Under the pieces are notes generated by a model. That model was not told where the DNA came from. It ran no database searches and saw nothing but the letters and a program-made list of their open reading frames with translations. Below are positions 58,017 through 64,000 of a stretch of 64,000 bases of DNA, piece after piece. The position numbers and the translations under genes were made by a program. The first letter of the stretch is position 1. Every line of letters begins with the position of its first letter. Origin of the DNA: Porodaedalea pini (lineage: Eukaryota > Basidiomycota > Agaricomycetes > Hymenochaetales > Hymenochaetaceae); NCBI GenBank assembly GCA_002794775.1, contig NBAY01000017.1, positions 62,001 to 126,000 on the forward strand. Direction: 5' to 3'.

Positions 58017-59905
58017 ATGCCGCCCAGGAAAGCTGCCGAGAAGGAGAAGAAGACGCTGCTCGGGCGGCCGAGCAACAACTTGAAGATCGGTATCGTAGGT
58101 CTGTCTTTTCGTTCTCTCCGCCTTGCATCATTCTCATCTAATCCCAGTTAAAATTATCTAGGTCTGCCGAACGTTGGAAAGTCGACGTTCTTCAATGCAT
58201 TGTCTGACACCGGTTAGTACCAATGAAAATTGTTTGCTCGTACGGCACTTATTCTTTATTTGTCTGCGCAGACCTGGGGAAAGCTGCTAACTTCCCATAT
58301 GCCACCATTAATCCTGAGGTGAGACATTGATACTACCTGTGTCTCTGCGGAAGTCTTTAGCGTCTATACCAGGAAGCTCGGATACCCGTACCTGATACGC
58401 GTTTCGAATGGCTTTGCAATCTTTACAAGCCAGTTTCAAAAGTTCCCGCATTCTTGACGTGCATTGATATTGCTGGATTGACTGCGGTATGTTCTGTTGA
58501 TTTTTTCAGTATTTGGTCTTGCCGCTGAAACAGGTATTTTAGGGTGCATCCACAGGCGCCGGACTGGGCAATGCCTTCTTATCCCATGTTCGATCGGTCG
58601 ATGGTATTTTCCAAGTCGTTCGTGCATTTGACGATGCAGAAGTGACGCACGTGGAGGGCGACATTGACCCTTTGCGAGACATGGAAATTATCCAGACGGA
58701 ACTTAGACTGAAGGATATCGAGTGGGTCGAGAAGGCACTAGATGGTCTGAAGAGGGGTGGGCGGGCGTTGAACAGTACCAGCTTGGCTGATAAAGCCAAG
58801 AAGGAAGAGATTGTAAGCTAGATTTCATTTCTCTGACCAGATAGCTTATTGGAGACTTTTACCAGGCAACTGTCGAGAAAGTTCTTAAGTGCTTGACGGA
58901 AGACGCCAAAGATGTCCGCAAAGGCGATTGGGGCAACAAAGAGGTGTGCTGCAGTGCCTAATTTTCTATCATTGAACTAGGCTTTTCTTTTCTTTCTACG
59001 ATGAGAAAGAGCGTAAAGCTCGATTTAACCCAGCTCGTTGAGGAGGGAGTAACGCCCCACATTCCTTTGAGATAAATTAATTTCTGATCCTTTTCCTACT
59101 TCTCCATACCTGATCCCAACTCAGTAAGCAAGTGCTGACAAGATATCATCCAGATCGATGTCATCAACGGTCTCCAGCTCCTGACTGCAAAACCGGTCAC
59201 CTACCTCGTCAATCTCAGTGAACGTGACTATATTCGGAAAAAGAACAAGTGGTAAGTTTCCCTATATTCCTTTTGTCTATGGTTAGATAACTTTCAATGA
59301 CAGGTTGCCGAAGATTAAGGCATGGATCGACGAGCACAACCCGGGTGACCCCCTCATTCCTTTCTCCGTTGCTCTCGAGGAGCGCCTCGCGCGGATGTCT
59401 CCCGAGGAGAAGGAGGAAGAGCAGAAGAAGATAGCTGCGACCAGTGCATTGGGCAAGATCACGCAGGCCGGTTACTCCAGTCTCGACGTACGTTGACCCG
59501 CAAATTTACTTCTCCGTTGCTGTTCATTGAGCGATTTTTTCAATGTAGCTCATCCGCTACTTCACGTGTGGTCCTGACGAAGTGCGGGCATGGACGATCC
59601 GTCGAGGACTCAAGGCGCCTCAGGCTGCCGGTGTCATCCAGTACGTCTTTCTTTTTCTGTGGAAATGTCTTTCTCAGTCTGACTTCTGTTGCTTTCCTGC
59701 AGCTCGGACTTCGAGAACAAGTTCGTTTGCGGCGAGATTATGAGCTACGATGACCTGCACGAGTACGGGAGCGAATCTTCGGTTAAGGCTGCTGGTAAGC
59801 TCAGGCAGCAAGGCAAGCCTTACGAAAGTTAGTCTTTTCATTGACCTTCATCTTTACACATGCTAATCAGTGGTTTTGCTAGTGGTTGACGGCGACATCG
59901 CCTAA
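58017..59905 (+). CDS. OLA1: Obg-like ATPase (OLA1/YchF)
   Basis: This cytosolic P-loop NTPase prefers ATP over GTP and binds ribosomes. ATG 58017 opens [21 protein letters not shown]1 is [14 protein letters not shown], switch region [19 protein letters not shown]3 [20 protein letters not shown], and the YchF-type adenine-specific loop is [16 protein letters not shown] instead of NKxD. A coiled-coil part has [18 protein letters not shown]. The TGS domain ends [40 protein letters not shown] and KPYEMVDGDIA. Several short introns are present plus one longer intron of about 208 bp before [14 protein letters not shown]. Confidence 0.95.
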
Positions 59906-60172
59906 CTGGTCATAGTACGGCTGTCAATAGTTACATTGCGCTGTTCAGGGTATATGTGCGTGTATATGAGGCATGGGTGAAAGTCGACTGCTAGTGTAAA
60001 AATGTGAAGTCTATACTACTGTGTATTATGTTGGAGAGAAAAAGACAAACCAAACTACCAGGTCTGCGCGCCTAATACTATGCCCACACCACCTCCCATC
60101 GACCCAGAGTGTCGTAAATAAAATAAGTTACACGTTCAGATATACATCAAGCTCTCGTATCAGCGCACGACG

Positions 60173-61992
60173 CTACCATCCTCCTGGCATGCCGCTGCCA
60201 TCCTTGCTTCTACCCCGCGCCTTCTTCAATACGTCGGAGTTCAGCTCCCTCGCAAGTCGTCGTGCGTACTCCTCGTCAGCATCTGCACCCCCACTAGGCT
60301 GAGAAGTAGAAGCCTCCTCGCTCTCTGCGGCTAACCGCCGGGCAAGTTCCGCATCGGCTTCCTCCTGCTGCGCTCGTGCAAGCGCGGCGCGCTCTTTCGC
60401 GAGATACGAGTCAGGTACGTGTGTCGAAGGTGCCAGCGCTGGCACAGGGTCGGTCTCGCAGCTGGCCTCGGGCTGGGACTTGTTGCAGGGTGCGGATGCA
60501 CTGGTTTGGGAGGAGCACTGGCACCCGGAGGCAATGGCATCGGTGAGCCGTAACGCGTGGACAGCCGTCTTTCGCGCTCTTGCTCGGACTCGACAGAGTA
60601 TGTCGGAGGATAGTCTACGGGTGGGTAGGATGGGCCTGATACACTGGGTTCTGGAAATGAGAATTGTGTGGTCCCCGGACCAGGAATGGCGGGGACGGGC
60701 GGGGGCGACGATCCGTATCTGAGGGATGACGGCTCGTTGGCGGGGTTGACTGGGTACGGTGACATAGACGGGTAAGGCGAAACCGATGGGTAAGGAGCGA
60801 AGTTGTTTTGAGGGGAGGTGTAGACTGGTTGACTCGGGGGAGAAACAGGTGGGTGTGGAACATAGTCATTCCGTGGGGAGTTGTAGACTGGCTGGTTCGA
60901 GGGAGACGCATATCCATTTTGTATCGTATGTGGACCATAAACAGGAGGGTGTGCGGTCCCAGTAGGTGGTACTTGCTGATACGCGTGGGTCGGCGAGGTC
61001 GGTACGGATGATGGACGCTGTTGATGTTGTTGCTGCGACGTCGCTGATGGCCTGGGCGGTCCTCCAGGGCGCAGCACAGCCGGAATAGGTTTAGGATCTG
61101 TCCTAGGAGAAGTGTTTGTACTGGATGATTTTGCGGCGGAGGCTCGGTTTGGAGCAGGCAAGAGTGATGGGGGTATCTCATCGGGGATGGGCGGCAGCGG
61201 CGCATCAGTCCGCGAAGTGGGCGACTGTGAGTGCGACGAGCGTGGTGGCGCAAGGTACGAATGCTTAGGAGACGTCGGTACAGATGCTCTTAGTTCTGCT
61301 GCATGGTGTGAGGGGGGTGTATTGTATGGCGACGTATGCGCAGAAGTCTTCGGAGGTGTCTGCGCCGGCCGCCATAATCTTTCGCTGGGCGCAAGTTTGG
61401 AGGCCCGACGGGCGAGGGGTGGCGGGCCCGCTGCGAAGAAGGTCATCTCGAGGTAAACTTCACCGCGGTATGCGCCATTGGTTTCGAGCTTCACCCAATC
61501 TGCAGAGTAGGTGAGAAGGGAGGACAGAATACTCGATAAGTGCACCAACGAACCATCAAATTCCCCCGACGCAAGAGTGTCTGATACATCAACTTCGCCG
61601 ACCCCGATCAAGTCATCTCCCTTGGGCTCCTTTGCGTAACATGACACCTTCATGGTCCGATTCTCCTTTGTCTCTGCCGCCGGGACTTTGATACGAAGGT
61701 CTTCGTCCCTACGTCGTCGAGCGTCAAATGGCGAGAATCTGGTTGCAAAAGTACATACACGAACCAGACTGGGTGTTGCCCTCCCCTCTTGTCAGCTTGA
61801 GTCTGCTCTTTGCAGGGCCCGAGCTCTACGACAGCATATGGATCTTGTTTCGTGAACGTGTGTTTGTCCGGAAGGTTACGCTGTGAAGTACTGAATAAAT
61901 AGTGAACTACCGGGAGAACTAGCTCCACATACCGCTTTCAAGACCACTACGACCAAAGTGCCAAGTTCCTTGGTGCTAGCTGCAGAGGCCAT
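60173..61992 (-). CDS. C2-domain protein, Fic1/Inn1 type (ingression)
   Basis: Members of this group help the septum form in cytokinesis through an N-terminal C2 domain and a Pro-rich tail that binds SH3 proteins. Start ATG 61992 gives MASAASTKELGTLVVVVLKA; the next exon gives RNLPDKHTFTKQDPYAVVEL, then HPVW spliced to DEDLRIKV, MKVSCYAKEPKGDDLIGVGE, and NWVKLETNGAYRGEVYLEMT. The tail has many PxxP and SP sites (APLPPIPDEIPPSLLPAPN). Near 60450-60500 the frame changes: the long frame runs to 60331, but another frame (VPALAPSTHVPDSYLAKERA) carries ELARRLAAE repeats to 60173. A 29-nt GT-AG intron or an indel would explain it. The end given assumes the second frame. Confidence 0.75.
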
Positions 61993-62347
61993 CGTAGTAG
62001 ACGTTTGAGAAGAAACTACGGAGGGCGATGCAGCTTCGAGGTATTACAGCTTGCTTTCCAAATTTGGTAACCATATACTTTGGCGACGACGATGCGTGAG
62101 ACGAAAACAAAATATTATTATTTCTGTGCATTCAATTTCCAAATGGTACAGAGTGAACAAATCCTTGAGCGAGGTACTAGTAATAGAGGACGACTTGAGG
62201 ATGAAATACATAAATATGCTTCATTGCAGACGATTCATGTGATGTCTTGATGCTTTTGAGTGATGAACTGAGAGGTACTCGTGATAAAGGGGAAAGGATA
62301 ATGAGGGTATAAGAAACCTTGACTAGAGCTGACCAAAGCCCAACAGA
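61993..62347. other. Intergenic region between C2-protein and PSD genes
   Basis: 355 bp between two minus-strand genes. AT-rich in the middle (62040-62230). No gene was seen; it should contain the C2-protein promoter and the PSD 3' untranslated region. Confidence 0.4.
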
Positions 62348-64000
62348 TCAATGTGGTGCAATGGCATTCGTCGAAATAGCAGGCGATCTCGATCTCGAGC
62401 TACTGCCATTTCCGTTCGAAATTACTGGTCGGCGCACACGACCGATTCCCATGCCTACGCGGACAAGGGTCTCGAGCGATGCCCTGCCGTTGATCAGGAG
62501 ATCCTCATCCCACTCGACAGTGCCCTTCTCGAAAAGGCACACAATAGTAGAGCCGCCTGCAACATACCAACATTAGATTGCAGCATCAGACTGCAGACGG
62601 ACAAAACTTACCGAAGGCAAAGTAGCCGAATTCCTGGCCGCGCTTCACTTCTTCACCTTCCTCGACAGTTGTCTTGATACTACCGACCATCATTGCACCG
62701 ACGCATACAGCCATGACCCGTCCAAAGGTAGGGCTATCAATAGGGACGATCTTCCGTGCATTCTCACCGTAAATATCGAGCGCCGTTCGGACAGCTTGAG
62801 GCTAGAGTGCCAAGAGGAGTATTAGTAGAGGTTAGTTCTACACCATAGATAAATACGGACTATAAACGCACGTTTACGGTATAATACTCGCCAGAGATAT
62901 AGGTCATAGGCCCAATTTTGCCATCCACGGGAGAATGGAATCGATGATAGTCCTGAGGTGCAAGACGGAAGATAGCAAGCGCGCCACCATTGTACCTTTC
63001 GGCTTGACCGCGATATGCCTCACCCAGCAAGCGAGCGACACTGAACTCACGGCCCTTGATCCACAGCCGAGTCGCCTCGCTCACGGTCTCGAATGCCATC
63101 ATACGGCAGTCGGCAGCGCTTACCAGACGAGTCGGATCGTCCGGTGCTTCCACTGGCCTCGCATCGGGTTTCAATTTCCTGTGAAGTATGGATGATCAGA
63201 ACGACTCCTTTTGTCCCAGATAGCTCTGGAGAACACTCGCCGATAAAAGAATTGGTTGAAGGTTTCTGGACTTGAGGTCAGAGTTATGTACGGGAGGAAG
63301 CAGAGTCGTAACGTACTGAAAGAATCAATCGAGTCCAGAATTTCATCTACTTTGAGATTATGGAATTGAATGAATGTGGGTATATCATTAGCAGATTCGG
63401 GGGAATCGTATTTTATGCCTTGTTTAATAGATAAAGACTTCAGAAGTCGGCGAGCTGAGGAATGCCGTAAGTACACATGATCTTTTCTCATAGGATACGT
63501 TTACCTCTGGCGCCCTCCATTCGACTCTTTGCTCCCTGAAGCAGAGATGATCATTAGAGTTGTAATATCAAATTTTCTCAGAATAGCTTGCCTTATACAA
63601 GAGTCGTATACCTAATCGAACGTACACTTGCATCTTCTCTTCTTCAAGCTGTCCAGTCATCCTGTTCTGTACGATGATGTTGGCAGAATTCTACATGCAG
63701 AATCAGCAAGGCTTCAGTAACTTGACTTGGTATGACATACCGCTCCAAGCTTGTAGTTGCCAGCCGATACCTTGGATATGACTTTGGTGTACCACTTCCT
63801 CTGGGCTTGGCTGGCAGTGACGAAATTACCGACGACAATGCGGTCCACGCGCGCCCAATCCTGACTCGCACACACGGCCAAATGTGTGACGATATCCACC
63901 TCCGCCCGAGAGTTGATACGAGGTCGGTGGCACAGCGGACAGTTCTTTACATTGATGACACGCTCGAACAGGTCATCTGAGTTTGCGCCAGACGACTCAT
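62348..64000 (-). CDS. Phosphatidylserine decarboxylase proenzyme, C-terminal part
   Basis: This enzyme makes phosphatidylethanolamine from phosphatidylserine in endomembranes. The 5' part is cut by the window edge. Visible in order: a Cys/His segment ([20 protein letters not shown] then LAVC), [60 protein letters not shown], the catalytic [16 protein letters not shown] (His and Asp of the autocleavage triad), [20 protein letters not shown], and [18 protein letters not shown] with the GGST self-cleavage site that makes the pyruvoyl group. An intron splits GGST. The C-tail ([20 protein letters not shown]) is low complexity. The Cys/His segment and sequence type point to the non-mitochondrial PSD2-like class. 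Confidence 0.92.

Noticed and set aside
1..64000. tRNA or rRNA genes, CRISPR arrays, bacterial operons
   Set aside because: None seen by eye; introns and gene content are clearly fungal nuclear. A tRNAscan run would settle tRNAs.

Overview
The window is nuclear DNA of a filamentous basidiomycete, most likely a wood- or litter-decaying Agaricomycete. The reasons are many GT-AG introns of about 45-65 bp, very small exons, a CBM1-GH5 endoglucanase, a GH79-type glycosidase, an M36 fungalysin, and basidiomycete-style orthologues of XRN1, COQ4, CWC2 and GUA1. Species cannot be named from the sequence alone.

Layout. Positions 1-16.6 kb are a nest of retrotransposons. At the left edge is a Ty3/gypsy chromovirus (element 1). 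It lacks its 5' LTR in this window and carries two in-frame TGA codons. Next comes a decayed RNase H-bearing LINE (about 5945-16640). The LINE is split by a second, complete Ty3/gypsy chromovirus (element 2, 7589-13846) whose two 424-bp LTRs look identical and whose target duplication is GTTTT. Element 2 has a Tf1-like self-priming arrangement: 11 nt near the predicted transcript start are perfectly complementary to the sequence beside the 5' LTR. Both gypsy elements join gag to pol by a -1 shift, each with a slippery heptamer in a short overlap window.

From 16.7 to 32 kb are host genes with long gaps between them: an OPT transporter (+), a very small Zn2Cys6 protein (-), a CBM1-GH5 endoglucanase (-, 15 exons), an MFS transporter (-) and a GH79-like glycosidase (+) whose 3' part looks damaged. 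From 32 to 51.8 kb the genes are dense and mostly housekeeping: a ZC3H15/TMA46-like CCCH protein, a LEU5-like mitochondrial carrier, CWC2, an ankyrin protein, an unknown protein, COQ4, a low-complexity protein with a KEN box, XRN1 and GMP synthase. From 53 to 64 kb are an M36 metalloprotease, a Ser/Thr-rich GPI-type surface protein, the OLA1/YchF ATPase, a Fic1/Inn1-like C2 protein, and the C-terminal part of a phosphatidylserine decarboxylase that runs off the right edge.

The host genes do not form one pathway. GH5, GH79, M36, OPT and MFS together fit secretion and uptake by a saprotroph. ZC3H15, CWC2 and XRN1 act in RNA metabolism but are not obviously co-regulated. No tRNA, rRNA or CRISPR array was recognised. 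The most interesting signals are the self-priming and frameshift design of element 2, two GC-AG introns, microexons, and a few genes with reading-frame anomalies.
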